64,000 nt of DNA from Synechococcus sp. CBW1002 (GCF_015840915.1 NZ_CP060398.1:2108001-2172000); one strand, 5' to 3'; counted from the stretch's first letter, positions 26,344 through 38,187 are shown. Notes: generated by a model not told the origin, from the sequence alone. A program made the numbers and translations.

Positions 26344-28008
26344 TCAGCCCCGCCCGCCGCTCCAGAGATCCTTGCCACTGGTGACGTCGAGATCGATCTG
26401 GTCGGCAGGGATGCCATAGGCGTAGGGCTCATGCACCAGCGGAGCCGCTCCTACCCAGTTCTCAACCGGAGGCGGCGAGGAGGTGAGCCATTCGGGAGTG
26501 AGGGCGCGCCAGGGGTTGTCTCCCGCCACGGGGCCGCGGAAGGCACTCCAGATCACGTTGTAAAGCAGGGGCAACGTGCTGACCGCCATCAGCAGGGCGC
26601 CAACGCTGCTGGCCTGATTGAGCGTGGTGAAGGCGGGGTCGTACTCGGCGACACGGCGGGGCATGCCATTGAGACCAAGCCAGTGCTGGGGAAGGAAGCA
26701 GAGATTGAAACCAACGAACGTGAGCAGGAAGTGAAGCCGCCCCAGGTCTTCGTTGAGCATGCGGCCGGTGAACTTGGGGTACCAGTGGTAGATCGCCGCA
26801 AAGATCACGAAAACGGTGCCGCCATAGACAATGTAATGAAAATGTCCGACCACGAAATACGTGTCATGAACGTGAATATCAAACGGAACCTGGGCCAGGG
26901 CAACGCCAGTGATGCCGCCAAAGACGAAGTGAAAAATGAAGGCGCAGGAGAACAGCATGGCGCTGTTCAGGGCAATCTTGCCGCCCCACAGGGTCGCCAG
27001 CCAGTTGAAGAATTTGATGCCGGTCGGCACGGCGATGAAGGAGGTGGCGATCGTGAAGAACAGGCGCATCCAGGGCGGTGTGCCGCTGGTGAACATGTGG
27101 TGGGCCCAGACGATCAGCCCGAGAAAGACAATCCCCAGGATCGAATACACCATCGTGGTGTAACCAAACAGCGGCTTGCGCGCATGGATCGGCAGGATCT
27201 CACTCACCAGACCGAAGGCCGGCAGCACCATGATGTAAACAGCCGGGTGGGAATAGAACCAGAACAGGTGCTGATACACCACTACGTTGCCGCCCAGGGC
27301 AGGATTGAAGAAGCCGGTGTGGGCGACGATATCGAAGCTGAGCAGGATCAGAGTGCCTGCGAGAACTGGCGTGGAAAGCACCACCAGAATGCTGGTGCCC
27401 AGCATGGCCCAGCAATACATCGGTAGCTGCATCAATTTCAGGCCAGGCTGACGCAGCTTCAGCACAGTGGCGATGAAGTTGATCGCCCCGAAGATCGAAC
27501 TGCCCCCAAGGAGCAACACACTCAGAATCCAGACCACCTGCCCCGCCGCAGGGGTGGTGATGCTCAGCGGCGGATAGGCGGTCCAGCCGGACTGAGCTGC
27601 ACCCGAGATGAAATAGCTGCTGATCAGAAGGATTCCAGCTGGAGGGATCATCCAGAAGGCCACGGCATTGAGCCGGGGGAATGCCATATCCCTGGCACCT
27701 ACATAGAAGGGAATCAGGTAATTGCCGAAGCCGCCATTTACTACCGGCACGATCCAGAGAAAGATCATCACCGTGCCATGCAGGGTGAGCACCTCGTTGT
27801 AGGTATCCCGGCTGATGAAATCAGAGATGGGGCTGGCCAGCTCGGTGCGGATCACACCAGCCAGAGCACCCCCGATCAGATAGAAGATGAAACCGGTGAC
27901 GAGGTACTGAAGGCCGATCACCTTGTGATCCAGGCTGAAGCTGAAATAGCGCAGCCACCCTTGGGGTTGCAGGCTGCCCTGGAAGCTTTCGGGGCTGGCG
28001 ACGGTCAT
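26344..28008 (-). CDS. ctaD: Cytochrome c oxidase subunit I
   Basis: Catalytic heme-copper oxidase subunit, 554 residues with 12 transmembrane helices. Key ligands visible: LTLHGTVMIF (heme a His), HLFWFYSHPAVYIMVLP with the CuB His-Tyr pair, VWAHHMFTSG (CuB His pair), and HVHDTYFVVGHFHYIVYGG (heme His). K-channel and D-channel residues cannot be judged fully by eye. Lies between ctaC and ctaE with short gaps, so probably one transcript. Confidence 0.97.
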   Translation of the reverse strand: MTVASPESFQGSLQPQGWLRYFSFSLDHKVIGLQYLVTGFIFYLIGGALAGVIRTELASPISDFISRDTYNEVLTLHGTVMIFLWIVPVVNGGFGNYLIPFYVGARDMAFPRLNAVAFWMIPPAGILLISSYFISGAAQSGWTAYPPLSITTPAAGQVVWILSVLLLGGSSIFGAINFIATVLKLRQPGLKLMQLPMYCWAMLGTSILVVLSTPVLAGTLILLSFDIVAHTGFFNPALGGNVVVYQHLFWFYSHPAVYIMVLPAFGLVSEILPIHARKPLFGYTTMVYSILGIVFLGLIVWAHHMFTSGTPPWMRLFFTIATSFIAVPTGIKFFNWLATLWGGKIALNSAMLFSCAFIFHFVFGGITGVALAQVPFDIHVHDTYFVVGHFHYIVYGGTVFVIFAAIYHWYPKFTGRMLNEDLGRLHFLLTFVGFNLCFLPQHWLGLNGMPRRVAEYDPAFTTLNQASSVGALLMAVSTLPLLYNVIWSAFRGPVAGDNPWRALTPEWLTSSPPPVENWVGAAPLVHEPYAYGIPADQIDLDVTSGKDLWSGGRG

Positions 28009-28085
28009 GGAAACAGGGGTGGCGGAATCGAAAGTCGGGAGCCGAGGCCGGTGGGTCTGAAAAAGCTTGATCAGACTTCGTGATC

Positions 28086-29030
28086 TCAGCCAGTCGGCGG
28101 GGCCGCTGCCAGGGCCACCGTGCTGGGCGCCGCCGGGGCGTTCTGGTGAATCCAGGCCTCGAAGGCCTCCTGTTCATGGACCACCACGTTGGTGCGCATG
28201 CCGCCGTGGTAAGGGCCGCAGAGCTCGGCGCAGACGATCGGGTAGGTGCCAGGGCGGGTGGGGGTGAACGACATCACGGTGGGCTGGCCGGGGATCACGT
28301 CCTGCTTCAGACGGAACTGGGGCACCCAGAAGGCATGAATCACATCACGGGCTTCCATGCGCAGCTGCACGGGACGACCCACCGGCACATGCAGCTCCCC
28401 GCTGGTGATGGAGCTGTCCGGGTAATGGAAGATGAAAGCGAACTGCATGGCGGTGAGCTCCACGGGCAAGGCATCGCCCGAGGCAGTGCTGATGCCACCC
28501 CAGACGCGTTCCGCTTGAGCCTCGCCCGGGTCATCGGCCAGCAGGGTTGCGCTGTTGTCTGCCCCCTCGTGAAGCAGGGCTGGAGCGGCCAAGGCATCGC
28601 CGCCTTGGTGCTGGTGCTCAGCAAGCATCACGGACGAGACATCGCCATGCATGGCTTCATGTCCATTCAGGGGCGTCATGCCGCCCATGCGCTCATAGAT
28701 GTCGTAGCTGTAGATGCCTACGAACAGCACCACCACGGCGGGGATCGCGGTCCAGAGGATCTCCAGGGGCAGATTGCCTTCGATCGCCAGGCCGTCGCCC
28801 CGATCGCCGGGAAGACGACGAAACCGCACCAGGCTGAAAATCAGCAAGCCGGTCACCCCCACGAACAGGATCGTGCCGATGCTGAACAGAACCTGAAAGA
28901 GCGCGTCGTAGACCGGGGCATTGCTGCTGGCGTCCACGGGCAGCAGATTGACGTTCTGACCCACCCAGAGGCCACCGAGCACCAGCACCATGCCCAGAAC
29001 CAGCGTGATCAGGGAGGTGGGAATGGTCAC
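28086..29030 (-). CDS. ctaC: Cytochrome c oxidase subunit II
   Basis: CuA-bearing subunit, 314 residues. Two N-terminal transmembrane helices (about 7-25 and 45-66), then a cupredoxin domain with CuA ligands in AFWVPQF and CAELCGPYHGGM. Between helix II and the cupredoxin domain is an insert (about residues 110-185) rich in His, Met and acidic residues (GGMTPLNGHEAMHGD, MLAEHQHQGGDAL), discussed as a finding. First gene of the minus-strand oxidase operon. Confidence 0.95.
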   Translation of the reverse strand: MTIPTSLITLVLGMVLVLGGLWVGQNVNLLPVDASSNAPVYDALFQVLFSIGTILFVGVTGLLIFSLVRFRRLPGDRGDGLAIEGNLPLEILWTAIPAVVVLFVGIYSYDIYERMGGMTPLNGHEAMHGDVSSVMLAEHQHQGGDALAAPALLHEGADNSATLLADDPGEAQAERVWGGISTASGDALPVELTAMQFAFIFHYPDSSITSGELHVPVGRPVQLRMEARDVIHAFWVPQFRLKQDVIPGQPTVMSFTPTRPGTYPIVCAELCGPYHGGMRTNVVVHEQEAFEAWIHQNAPAAPSTVALAAAPPTG

Positions 29031-29226
29031 CGGGGCAGATCAGATCAGCAGCCAGCCTATGGGGCCTGGATTGCGGCAGTGGATCCAGTCACTGAATGCA
29101 GTCAGTTGATCCAGTCGCCGGATCCGGCAGTGAATTCCGATGCAACGGCGAAACGGGGGTCAGGTGACGTCTGGAACGAAGCGATGAGATGTGAGGGAAT
29201 CGCAACGCTTTTGAACTGGCTACTTT
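29031..29226. promoter_or_regulatory. Divergent intergenic region between ctaC and ctaA
   Basis: The 196-base space must contain the promoters of both oxidase operons. It is visibly repetitive: GATCCAGTC occurs near 29091-29099 and again near 29109-29117, and GGCAGTG occurs near 29075-29081 and 29126-29132. No convincing consensus -35/-10 pair could be fixed by eye. Confidence 0.4.
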
Positions 29227-30162
29227 ATGGCTCCCCGTAGGGATTCCTTGATCACATCCCTGGCGCTGCTGCTCTCCCACCTTGTTGTGGCATTGGTGGC
29301 CCTGGTCGCCATCGGCGGCGCAACACGGGTGATGGAGGCTGGTCTGGCCTGCCCGGACTGGCCGCTTTGTTATGGCGTGCTTCTGCCTGGTCAGCAGATG
29401 AACATGCAGGTGTTTCTGGAGTGGTTTCACCGCCTCGATGCCTTCCTGGTCGGGGTGGCCTTGCTGGTGCTCTGCGCCATCAGCCTGCTGCGCAGACGCC
29501 TGCTGCCCGCCTGGCTGCCCTGGTTCAGTGCAGCGGCCCTGCTGATGGTGGCCGTTCAGGGGGCACTGGGTGCCCTCACCGTGACCCGTTTGCTGGCCTC
29601 GGACATCGTCACCGCCCATCTGGCCACGGCCCTCGCCCTGGTGGCTCTGATGAGCGCCGGCTATCAGCGGCTGGCAGCCCCAGCTGAGTCCCCACCGATC
29701 TGGTTCCGGGTTCTGTCCAGTCTGGCGCTGGTTCTGGTCTTCGCACAGTGCGTTCTGGGCGGGAGCATGGCCAGCCAGTGGGCCGCCGATCGCTGTTTCT
29801 CAGCGGGCGATGCCTGCCGCTGGCTGCTGGCCCACCGCATCGGCGCCTACCCGGCCGCCGCTGCGGTGTTGGCCATGGCGATCGGCAGCCTCACCCTGCC
29901 GCGACGCTGCCGCCATCTCCAGGGTCTGGCCCTGGGGGCGACGGCCCTGGTGGCCGCCCAGGTTGTTCTTGGAATCCTCACCTTGAGCCAGCAGCTTCAG
30001 GTCCCCGGCCTAACCGTGGCCCATCAGCTGGTTGCTGCCTTGCTGGTGGCCGTCCTCGCCGCGATTCTCGGTCGCAGTGCGGTACCGAGCTCCGTTGCAG
30101 ACGCTCCGGCGGCCTGCGGCATTCCCAATCCATCCCTGTCCGCGAAGGTGGCCCATGGTTAG
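29227..30162 (+). CDS. ctaA: Heme A synthase (COX15/CtaA)
   Basis: Oxidises heme O to heme A for cytochrome oxidase. Membrane protein of 311 residues with eight predicted helices in two similar halves. Visible motifs: [21 protein letters not shown] with the Cys pair, [11 protein letters not shown] (heme His), [26 protein letters not shown] and late [18 protein letters not shown] at 29227; overlaps ctaB by 8 bases. Divergent from ctaC. Confidence 0.93.
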   Translation: MAPRRDSLITSLALLLSHLVVALVALVAIGGATRVMEAGLACPDWPLCYGVLLPGQQMNMQVFLEWFHRLDAFLVGVALLVLCAISLLRRRLLPAWLPWFSAAALLMVAVQGALGALTVTRLLASDIVTAHLATALALVALMSAGYQRLAAPAESPPIWFRVLSSLALVLVFAQCVLGGSMASQWAADRCFSAGDACRWLLAHRIGAYPAAAAVLAMAIGSLTLPRRCRHLQGLALGATALVAAQVVLGILTLSQQLQVPGLTVAHQLVAALLVAVLAAILGRSAVPSSVADAPAACGIPNPSLSAKVAHG

Positions 30163-31132
30163 CGTCAACCCTGAGGCTCTGGCGGCCGTTTCCCGTCCCG
30201 CCGTGCCGCGGTCGGTCCGTCTGCCCGCCTGGCTGGAGGTGGCCAAGCCCCGCCTGATTCCCCTGCTTCTGGCCACCACACTGGCGGGCATGGCCCTCTC
30301 GGTGGGCTGGCCACTCGATCCGCTGCGGATCATCTGCACCCTGGTGGGCGGTGCCCTCGCTTCTGCCGCCGCCGGTGTGCTCAATTGCCTCTGGGAGCAG
30401 GAACTCGACGGCCGCATGCAGCGCACCAGCCGACGGGCTCTGCCCTCCGGTCGGCTCGCCCAGCGCCAGGCCTTCCTGCTGGCCATCCTGCTCACCTCCG
30501 CCTCGGTGGCGGTGCTGGTTCTGGGGGTCAACCCGCTGGCGGCCGCGCTGGCTCTGCTGGGGTTATGCAGCTATGTGCTGCTCTACACGGCCCTGCTCAA
30601 ACCCCGCACACCACGCAATATCGTGGTCGGCGGCGTTGCCGGAGCCATTCCCCCCCTGGTGGGGGCTGCGGCCGCCGGTGGCCTGCCCACCTGGTCGAGC
30701 TGGTGGCTGTTCAGCCTGGTGATGCTCTGGACCCCCGCCCATTTCTGGGCCCTCGCTCTGCTTCTCAAGGATGACTACCGCTCGGTCGGCATTCCCATGC
30801 TGCCGGTGGTCAAGGGCGAAGCCGTCACCGCCCTGGCGATCGGTCGCTATGCCTGGGCCACCGTGCTGGCGAGTGGCATCGGCGTGCTGGCCCTGCCCAG
30901 CGGCGGCCTGCTCTATGGCCTGCTGGTGGTGCCCTTCAACGCACGCCTGCTGCAACTCAGCGGTGCCCTCAGCCGTGACCCCAACGATCCCCAGCGTGCT
31001 CGCAACCTGTTTCGCTGGTCGATCCTCTATCTGTTCGGCATCTGCCTGTTGCTGGTGATGGCCCGATCCCCTCAGGCGGAGGCCTTCAGCCTGGTGGCAT
31101 TCACCCCGCTGCTGGGCCTGGGGCTGTCCTGA
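30155..31132 (+). CDS. ctaB: Heme O synthase (protoheme IX farnesyltransferase)
   Basis: UbiA-superfamily prenyltransferase that farnesylates heme b. The 325-residue protein has [20 protein letters not shown], the first Asp-containing motif [76 protein letters not shown]. Start ATG 30155 inside the end of ctaA suggests coupling. It completes the heme A pathway beside the oxidase genes. Confidence 0.95.
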   Translation: MVSVNPEALAAVSRPAVPRSVRLPAWLEVAKPRLIPLLLATTLAGMALSVGWPLDPLRIICTLVGGALASAAAGVLNCLWEQELDGRMQRTSRRALPSGRLAQRQAFLLAILLTSASVAVLVLGVNPLAAALALLGLCSYVLLYTALLKPRTPRNIVVGGVAGAIPPLVGAAAAGGLPTWSSWWLFSLVMLWTPAHFWALALLLKDDYRSVGIPMLPVVKGEAVTALAIGRYAWATVLASGIGVLALPSGGLLYGLLVVPFNARLLQLSGALSRDPNDPQRARNLFRWSILYLFGICLLLVMARSPQAEAFSLVAFTPLLGLGLS

Positions 31133-31223
31133 TGCTCCGGCCTGGATCACTGCTGTGTCGGATGGCCCGTCCGGTTCTCCTTAGATTGGCCAACCATGCG
31201 TGGTTTCCAGGAGTGGTGAGCGG

Positions 31224-32231
31224 GTGATCGAGCTCCAGCACCTCAGCAAGCATTACGGCAGCGTGCAGGCCCTCGACGGCCTCTCGCTGCATGTGCCCCA
31301 GGGCTGCCTTTACGGCCTTCTGGGGCCCAATGGAGCCGGTAAGACCACCTGCCTGCGCATCCTCTGCACCCTGCTGGCCCCGGATAGCGGCACTGTCTCG
31401 GTGGCCGGAGTCGATGCCCTGGCCCAGCCGCGCCAGGTGCGTCGGCTGCTCGGCTACGTCGCCCAGGAAGTGGCGATCGACAAGATCCTCAGCGGCCGCG
31501 AGCTGTTGCGGTTACAGGGCGACCTCTACCACTTGCCGACCAGCGAGCGGGATCGCCGCATCGCCGAACTGATCGACCTGCTGGGCATGGAGGAGTGGAT
31601 CGATCGTCGCTGTGGCTCCTATTCCGGCGGCATGCGTCGCCGCCTGGACCTGGCCACCGGGCTGCTGCATCGCCCCCGCGTTCTGGTGTTGGATGAGCCC
31701 ACCGTGGGGTTGGATATCGAAAGTCGCTCTGCCATCTGGCAGGTGCTACGTCAGCTGCGGGATGAAGGAACCACGGTGCTGCTCAGCAGCCATTACCTCG
31801 AGGAGGTCGATGCCCTGGCCGATCGCCTGGCCATCGTGGAGGCTGGCCGGGTGATCGCCGAAGGCACCCCCAGCGAGCTCAAGGGCGCCCTCGGTGGCGA
31901 CCGCGTCACCCTGCGGGTGCGGGAGTTCAGCACAGCCGAAGAGGCCGAGCGGGTGCGGGGGCTGCTGGTGGCCTGTGGCGGGGTGCGGCAGGTGGTGGTG
32001 AACCGGGCCCAGGGCTACTCGCTCAATCTGGTGGTGGACGACACCGCCGTGCTCGAAACCCTGCGCCATCAGCTGATGCAGGCCGATCTGCCGGTGTTCG
32101 CCCTGGCCCAGAGCCGCCCCAGCCTTGACGATGTCTATCTGCAGGCCACGGGCCGCACCCTGATGGATGCCGAGCTGGCCGTGGCCGGGAGCCGCGATCC
32201 CAAGGCCGAACGCAAACAGGCGATGCGCTGA
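31224..32231 (+). CDS. ABC transporter ATP-binding protein (DrrA-type)
   Basis: ATPase of 335 residues with Walker A GPNGAGKTTCLR, signature YSGGMRRRLDLATGLLHRP, Walker B LVLDEPTVGLD and H-loop SSHYLEE. The C-terminal extension ending in SLDDVYLQATGR is the hallmark of the DrrA subfamily of ABC-2 exporters. GTG at 31224 follows AGGAG (31209-31213) at a suitable distance. Pairs with the ABC-2 permease downstream. Substrate unknown; location beside heme A genes hints at, but does not prove, oxidase biogenesis. Confidence 0.88.
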   Translation: MIELQHLSKHYGSVQALDGLSLHVPQGCLYGLLGPNGAGKTTCLRILCTLLAPDSGTVSVAGVDALAQPRQVRRLLGYVAQEVAIDKILSGRELLRLQGDLYHLPTSERDRRIAELIDLLGMEEWIDRRCGSYSGGMRRRLDLATGLLHRPRVLVLDEPTVGLDIESRSAIWQVLRQLRDEGTTVLLSSHYLEEVDALADRLAIVEAGRVIAEGTPSELKGALGGDRVTLRVREFSTAEEAERVRGLLVACGGVRQVVVNRAQGYSLNLVVDDTAVLETLRHQLMQADLPVFALAQSRPSLDDVYLQATGRTLMDAELAVAGSRDPKAERKQAMR

Positions 32232-32332
32232 CCCCTGGCCGCGAAGCGTTTCCTCCTTCCTCCGTCACTGTTCTGCACCCGGTTCCGTTCTGGTCCGGCT
32301 GCCCTGCTTTCCGATCCGCCGCCGATCCGCCG

Positions 32333-33199
32333 ATGACCAGCGCCACGCCTTCCTACCTCTCAGCCGGCACCCCAGCGGAGCAAGAGCCCTCCGCCTTTGT
32401 CGAAATCCGTCAGGAAACCCTGGCGCTCACCCGCCGCCTCTTCCTGCAGTTGCAGCGTCGCCCCTCCACCCTGGTGGCCGGCGTTCTGCAGCCGCTGATC
32501 TGGCTGATCCTCTTCGGTGCCCTGTTCGCCAATGCGCCAACGGGGCTGCTGCCGGGGGGCGAGAGCTATGGCCGCTTCCTGGGGGCGGGGGTGATCGTGT
32601 TCACCGCCTTCAGCGCCGCCCTCAACGCCGGGCTGCCGGTGATGTTCGACCGGGAGTTCGGCTTCCTTAACCGTCTGCTGGTGGCGCCGCTGCGCTCACG
32701 CAGCTCGATCGTGCTGGCGTCGGTGCTCTACATCACCAGCCTCAGCCTGGTGCAGAGCCTGGCGATCATGGGCACCGCCGCCCTGCTGGGCTACGGCTGG
32801 CCGGGGGGTGCGGGGTTGCTGCTGGTGCTGGTCACCCTGCTGCTGCTGGTGTTCGCGGTGACGGCCCTCAGCCTCGGTCTCGCCTTTGCCCTGCCCGGCC
32901 ACATCGAGCTGATCGCAGTGATCTTCGTGGCCAACCTGCCGCTGCTGTTTGCCAGCACCGCCCTGGCGCCGCTGGCCTTCATGCCGGCCTGGCTGCGCTG
33001 GCTGGCCGCGATCAATCCGCTCACCTTCGCGATCGAGCCGATCCGCGCCGCCTATGCCGGCCAGGTCAGTTTGTCGGCGGTGGTGATGGAGGCTCCCTAC
33101 GGTTCACTCACCACCACCACCTGCCTGCTGATCCTCACCGCCCTGGCGGCCGGCCTGTTTCTGCTGATCCGCCCGCTTCTGGATCGCAAACTCGCCTGA
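32333..33199 (+). CDS. ABC-2 type permease
   Basis: Membrane subunit of 288 residues, six helices: LQPLIWLILFGALFAN, FLGAGVIVFTAFSAALNAGL, SVLYITSLSLVQSLAIM, LLLVLVTLLLLVFAVTALSLG, IELIAVIFVANLPLLFAS and LLILTALAAGLFLLI. The segment MFDREFGFLNRLLVAPLRSRSS is the coupling element of ABC-2 exporters (EfgxLerLlvtPl). Partner of the preceding ATPase; the stop abuts the nanE start. Confidence 0.9.
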   Translation: MTSATPSYLSAGTPAEQEPSAFVEIRQETLALTRRLFLQLQRRPSTLVAGVLQPLIWLILFGALFANAPTGLLPGGESYGRFLGAGVIVFTAFSAALNAGLPVMFDREFGFLNRLLVAPLRSRSSIVLASVLYITSLSLVQSLAIMGTAALLGYGWPGGAGLLLVLVTLLLLVFAVTALSLGLAFALPGHIELIAVIFVANLPLLFASTALAPLAFMPAWLRWLAAINPLTFAIEPIRAAYAGQVSLSAVVMEAPYGSLTTTTCLLILTALAAGLFLLIRPLLDRKLA

Positions 33200-33934
33200 A
33201 TGATGACCAGCACTTCCGCCGCGGCCTTCGATCCATTGTCCGTCCGCTCTGTGCCCGGGCGATCCGCTCTGGCGGGCGGCCTGATCGTGTCCGTCCAAGC
33301 GCCGGAAGGATCACCGATGCGTGAACCGTCCGTGATCGCAGCCATGGCGGAAGCCAGCCTGGCCCAGGGCGCGATCGGGGTGCGGCTGGAGAGCCCCGAA
33401 CACATCGGTGCCGTGCGTCGTCGCTGCCCACAGGCCCTGATCGTGGGGCTGTGGAAACGCACCCTTCCCGGCAGCGCCGTGTACATCACGCCACGCTGGC
33501 AGGACCTGCAGCAGGTGTGGGCGGCAGGAGCCGATGTGGTGGCCATCGATGCCACCGATCGCCCCAGACCGGAGCACGAAACCCTGGTCGAGATCGTTGC
33601 GCGGGCCAGGGCGATGGGCATTCCCCTGATGGCCGATGTCGATGGCATCGCCAATGGGCTGAGGGCTGCCGCCCTGGGCTGCCACTGGGTGGGAACCACT
33701 CTGTACGGCTACACGGAAGACACCTCCGGACTCAGACCTCCAGCCTGGAATCTGCTGGAGCCCCTGCGCCGCCAGCTTTCTCCGGAGGTGATCCTGGTCT
33801 GCGAGGGCGGCATCGCCTCGGCCGAGCAGGCCGCTGAGGCTGTCAGCCGAGGAGCCGATGCCGTGGTGGTGGGCACCGCCATCACCGGAGTGGATCTACA
33901 GGTGGCGGCCTACGTGAAGCGCTTGCGCGCCTGA
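33200..33934 (+). CDS. nanE: N-acetylmannosamine-6-phosphate 2-epimerase family protein
   Basis: TIM-barrel protein of 244 residues with NanE motifs: LAGGLIVSVQAPEGSPM, AIGVRLESPEHIGAVR, VGLWKRTLPGSAVYITP, VVAIDATDRPRP, MADVDGIANGLRAAALGCHWVGTTLYGYT and CEGGIASAEQAAEAVSRGADAVVVGTAITG. NanE interconverts ManNAc-6-P and GlcNAc-6-P; no sialic-acid genes are nearby, so its physiological substrate is uncertain. ATG follows the permease stop directly. Confidence 0.88.
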   Translation: MMTSTSAAAFDPLSVRSVPGRSALAGGLIVSVQAPEGSPMREPSVIAAMAEASLAQGAIGVRLESPEHIGAVRRRCPQALIVGLWKRTLPGSAVYITPRWQDLQQVWAAGADVVAIDATDRPRPEHETLVEIVARARAMGIPLMADVDGIANGLRAAALGCHWVGTTLYGYTEDTSGLRPPAWNLLEPLRRQLSPEVILVCEGGIASAEQAAEAVSRGADAVVVGTAITGVDLQVAAYVKRLRA

Positions 33935-34005
33935 GCGGGAGCTGGTGCACTGACGCTTGGGCCTCAGGAGGGGCGTGGGCCGACTGACCCACACCCACCG
34001 GGGCC

Positions 34006-35760
<1,755 letters not shown>

Positions 35761-35865
35761 CTAGGTGGTGGTGAATGCCGAATCAGCCTGCCCGTGCCCC
35801 TGTCCCAGCGGCCCCATGGCCAGTAGCGTCAACCAAGGGCAGAGGGCCGGGAGCCTACGCGAGCC

Positions 35866-36156
35866 ATGGAGGATCTGCTGCAGAGCGCACTGGACAGTGC
35901 CACCGCCGAGAGTGCCCTGGCCGCCAGCTCCAAGGCCGATGCCATGGTCTTCCTGCTGATCGCAGCCCTGGGCCTGCTGATGGCCCTGGTCTACGTGCCG
36001 ATCCGGCTGTTTCTCACGATCACCGCCCGCCGCCGCCGGCTTCAACTGCTGCAGCGGATCCGTCGGCTGCGGGACGACCTGGGTCAGCCACTCCAGGCAG
36101 ACACCCCGACCACCTCTGACCTCCACCCCCCAACGGTCTCGACCGCCAACGACTGA
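35866..36156 (+). CDS. Small single-pass membrane protein
   Basis: Protein of 96 residues with one hydrophobic helix (about 26-50, AMVFLLIAALGLLMALVYVPI), a basic stretch (TARRRRLQLLQRIRRLRDDLG) and a Pro/Thr-rich tail. No named family recognised. The ATG lies in a favourable context, and the frame is uninterrupted between groEL (divergent) and fabG (convergent). Topology suggests an N-out, C-in anchor. Confidence 0.6.
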   Translation: MEDLLQSALDSATAESALAASSKADAMVFLLIAALGLLMALVYVPIRLFLTITARRRRLQLLQRIRRLRDDLGQPLQADTPTTSDLHPPTVSTAND

Positions 36157-36192
36157 TCGATCCAGGTCAAGGCGCTGTTCTGCGTCGATCAG

Positions 36193-36260
36193 TTCAGCGA
36201 AGCGGCCTTCAGCGCAGCGGCCTTCTTTGCAGCAGGATTCAGCCCGGCACCCTTCAGCGC
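36193..36260. repeat. 15-bp imperfect tandem repeat at the fabG 3' end
   Basis: About 4.5 units (36193-36207, 36208-36222, 36223-36237, 36238-36252, 36253-36260) of a TTCAGCGCAGCGGCC-like sequence. The last unit covers the fabG stop codon, and most units carry the same TGA in the fabG frame on the minus strand. Confidence 0.75.
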
Positions 36261-37015
36261 ATCACCATGCCGCCATCCACCTGCAGCACCTGGCCGGTCA
36301 TGTAGGCACCGGCCGGATCGGCCGCCAGGAATCGCACGGCGCTGGCCACCTCGGCCGGCTGGCCCATGCGCGCCAGGGGGATCGCGGCCAGGATCGGTTC
36401 CTTGGCCAGGTCCTTGGTCATGTCGCTCTCGATGAAACCGGGAGCCACTGCATTGACGGTCACACCACGGCTGGCGAATTCGGCGGCGCTGCTGCGGGTC
36501 AGACCGATCACGCCTGCCTTGGCGGCGCTGTAGTTCGCCTGGCCGGGGTTGCCCATCAGGCCCACCACGGAGGTGATGTTGATGATCCGTCCGGCACGGG
36601 CCTTGAGCATCGTGCGGCTCACGGCGCGGGTGCAGAGGAACACGCCGGTGAGATTGAGGTCGATCACGCTCTGCCAGTCGCTGGTCTTCATGCGCATCAA
36701 CAGCCCATCGCGGGTGATGCCGGCGTTGTTGACCAGCACGTCAAGCCGCCCTTCCCGCTCCAGCACCGCCTTCACCATCGACTCCACCGCCGCTTCTTCG
36801 GCCACGTTGGCCTGATAGCTCCAGGCCTTGCCGCCCTGGCCCTCAATCTCCGCCACCACGGCGGCGGCAGCCTCCGGTGAACTGGCGTAGTTCACCACCA
36901 CGGTGGCGCCGCTGGCCGCCAGCTCCAGGGCGATGGCCCGTCCGATGCCGCGGCTGGCCCCGGTGACCAGGGCGACCTGGCCAGCCAGGGAAGTGGTGGG
37001 GAAGCCGCCGGACAT
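36254..37015 (-). CDS. fabG: 3-oxoacyl-[acyl-carrier-protein] reductase
   Basis: NADPH-dependent reductase of fatty acid synthesis, SDR fold, 253 residues. [15 protein letters not shown] (cofactor), [10 protein letters not shown], Ser in [12 protein letters not shown], and YSAAKAG (Tyr-x3-Lys) complete the catalytic set; ends [15 protein letters not shown] 37015 chosen over an in-frame TTG two codons upstream. The stop is inside a tandem repeat. Confidence 0.94.
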   Translation of the reverse strand: MSGGFPTTSLAGQVALVTGASRGIGRAIALELAASGATVVVNYASSPEAAAAVVAEIEGQGGKAWSYQANVAEEAAVESMVKAVLEREGRLDVLVNNAGITRDGLLMRMKTSDWQSVIDLNLTGVFLCTRAVSRTMLKARAGRIINITSVVGLMGNPGQANYSAAKAGVIGLTRSSAAEFASRGVTVNAVAPGFIESDMTKDLAKEPILAAIPLARMGQPAEVASAVRFLAADPAGAYMTGQVLQVDGGMVMR

Positions 37016-37065
37016 CGCCAATCAGGTCAAGGTGGGCCCGATCGTATGTGCCGCCCACGCCCCCC

Positions 37066-38187
37066 TCACTCCTGCATGGTCTCGACAGCCTCCAGGGCCG
37101 GGCCGAGCAGGTCGGCGAGGGCGCGCAGCTGTTCCTTGCTGCCCAGGGCCACCAGCAGCTGGCCCGGGCCCAGGCGCACATCACCATCGGGATTGGCGAT
37201 CAGGGTGACCGGCGAGGGCAGGACGGGGGCACCGCGGTAGGTGGGTATTGGCTGACTGGGCGGTTCCGGATTGCGGATCGCCAGCACAAGGGCGCCGGTG
37301 CGCCGTCGCAGGGTCAGTTCGGCGAGGGTGCGGCCACTGAGATCGCCCAGCAGGCGGGGATCACTGCTGAGCTGGAACTCCTCCACCTCGCAATTGGAGC
37401 CGGCCAGCAGGTCCATGAAGCTCACCGCCAGGGGGCGCAGGGCTGTGGCCGCCATGGTGCGTCCACCCGCCACATAGGGACTCACCACCTGATCGGCACC
37501 AGCCAGGCGCAGCTTGCGCTCAGCTTCTTCGCTGTCGGAGCGGGCGATCAGGCGGCAGCCGGGCGCCAGGCCACGGGCACTGAGCACCACGTAGAGGTTG
37601 GCGGCATTGCTCGGCAGGGCCGCCACCAGGCTGCGGCAGCGGTGGATGCCGGCCTCCACCAGGGTCTCGTCGAGGGTGGCATCGGCGCTGAGCACCGGCA
37701 AACCCCTCTCTTCCGCCTCCCGCTTGCGCTCCTCATCCATTTCGACCACCAGCAGTGACACCCCTTCGCTGCTGATCTGTTCGGCAATCTCCCGACCGAT
37801 CCGCCCGTAGCCGCAGAGAATCACGTGGTTCTGCATCGTCTCGATCCAGCGGAGAAAGCGGCGCTGGCGCATGCGCCGGAAGTAGCCCGATTCTGTGAGA
37901 CCCAGCACCCCCTGAATGGTGAGCTGCACCACGATCAGGCCACCGATGATCGAGAGGGCCGTCACCAGACGACCACCCGGGGAGAGGGGCTCCACCTCCC
38001 CATAGCCGATGGTGCTGATCGTGATCGCCACCATCCAGTAGCAATCGCCCCAGTCCCATCCTTCGGTCAGGCGATAGCCGAGGGCAGACAGATTGACCAC
38101 GATCGCCAGGGCGACCATCGGGGTGCGCCAGGGGCGTCGCAACCGGGTGGATGGGGGACGGCGCCGGCGCCGCAGAGCAGGGATCAT
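37066..38187 (-). CDS. Two-helix potassium channel with RCK domain
   Basis: MthK/Kch-like channel, 373 residues. TM1 ([17 protein letters not shown]), pore helix and selectivity filter [11 protein letters not shown]2 ([19 protein letters not shown]), then a TrkA-N/RCK Rossmann domain ([47 protein letters not shown]) and a TrkA-C domain near residues 270-365. All parts of a ligand-gated K+ channel appear present. Located between fabG and the GT9-like gene on the same strand. Confidence 0.9.
   Translation of the reverse strand: MIPALRRRRRPPSTRLRRPWRTPMVALAIVVNLSALGYRLTEGWDWGDCYWMVAITISTIGYGEVEPLSPGGRLVTALSIIGGLIVVQLTIQGVLGLTESGYFRRMRQRRFLRWIETMQNHVILCGYGRIGREIAEQISSEGVSLLVVEMDEERKREAEERGLPVLSADATLDETLVEAGIHRCRSLVAALPSNAANLYVVLSARGLAPGCRLIARSDSEEAERKLRLAGADQVVSPYVAGGRTMAATALRPLAVSFMDLLAGSNCEVEEFQLSSDPRLLGDLSGRTLAELTLRRRTGALVLAIRNPEPPSQPIPTYRGAPVLPSPVTLIANPDGDVRLGPGQLLVALGSKEQLRALADLLGPALEAVETMQE

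Noticed and set aside
29031-29226. Possible tRNA or small RNA in the ctaC-ctaA gap
   Set aside because: No cloverleaf, no conserved TTC loop; only short direct repeats.
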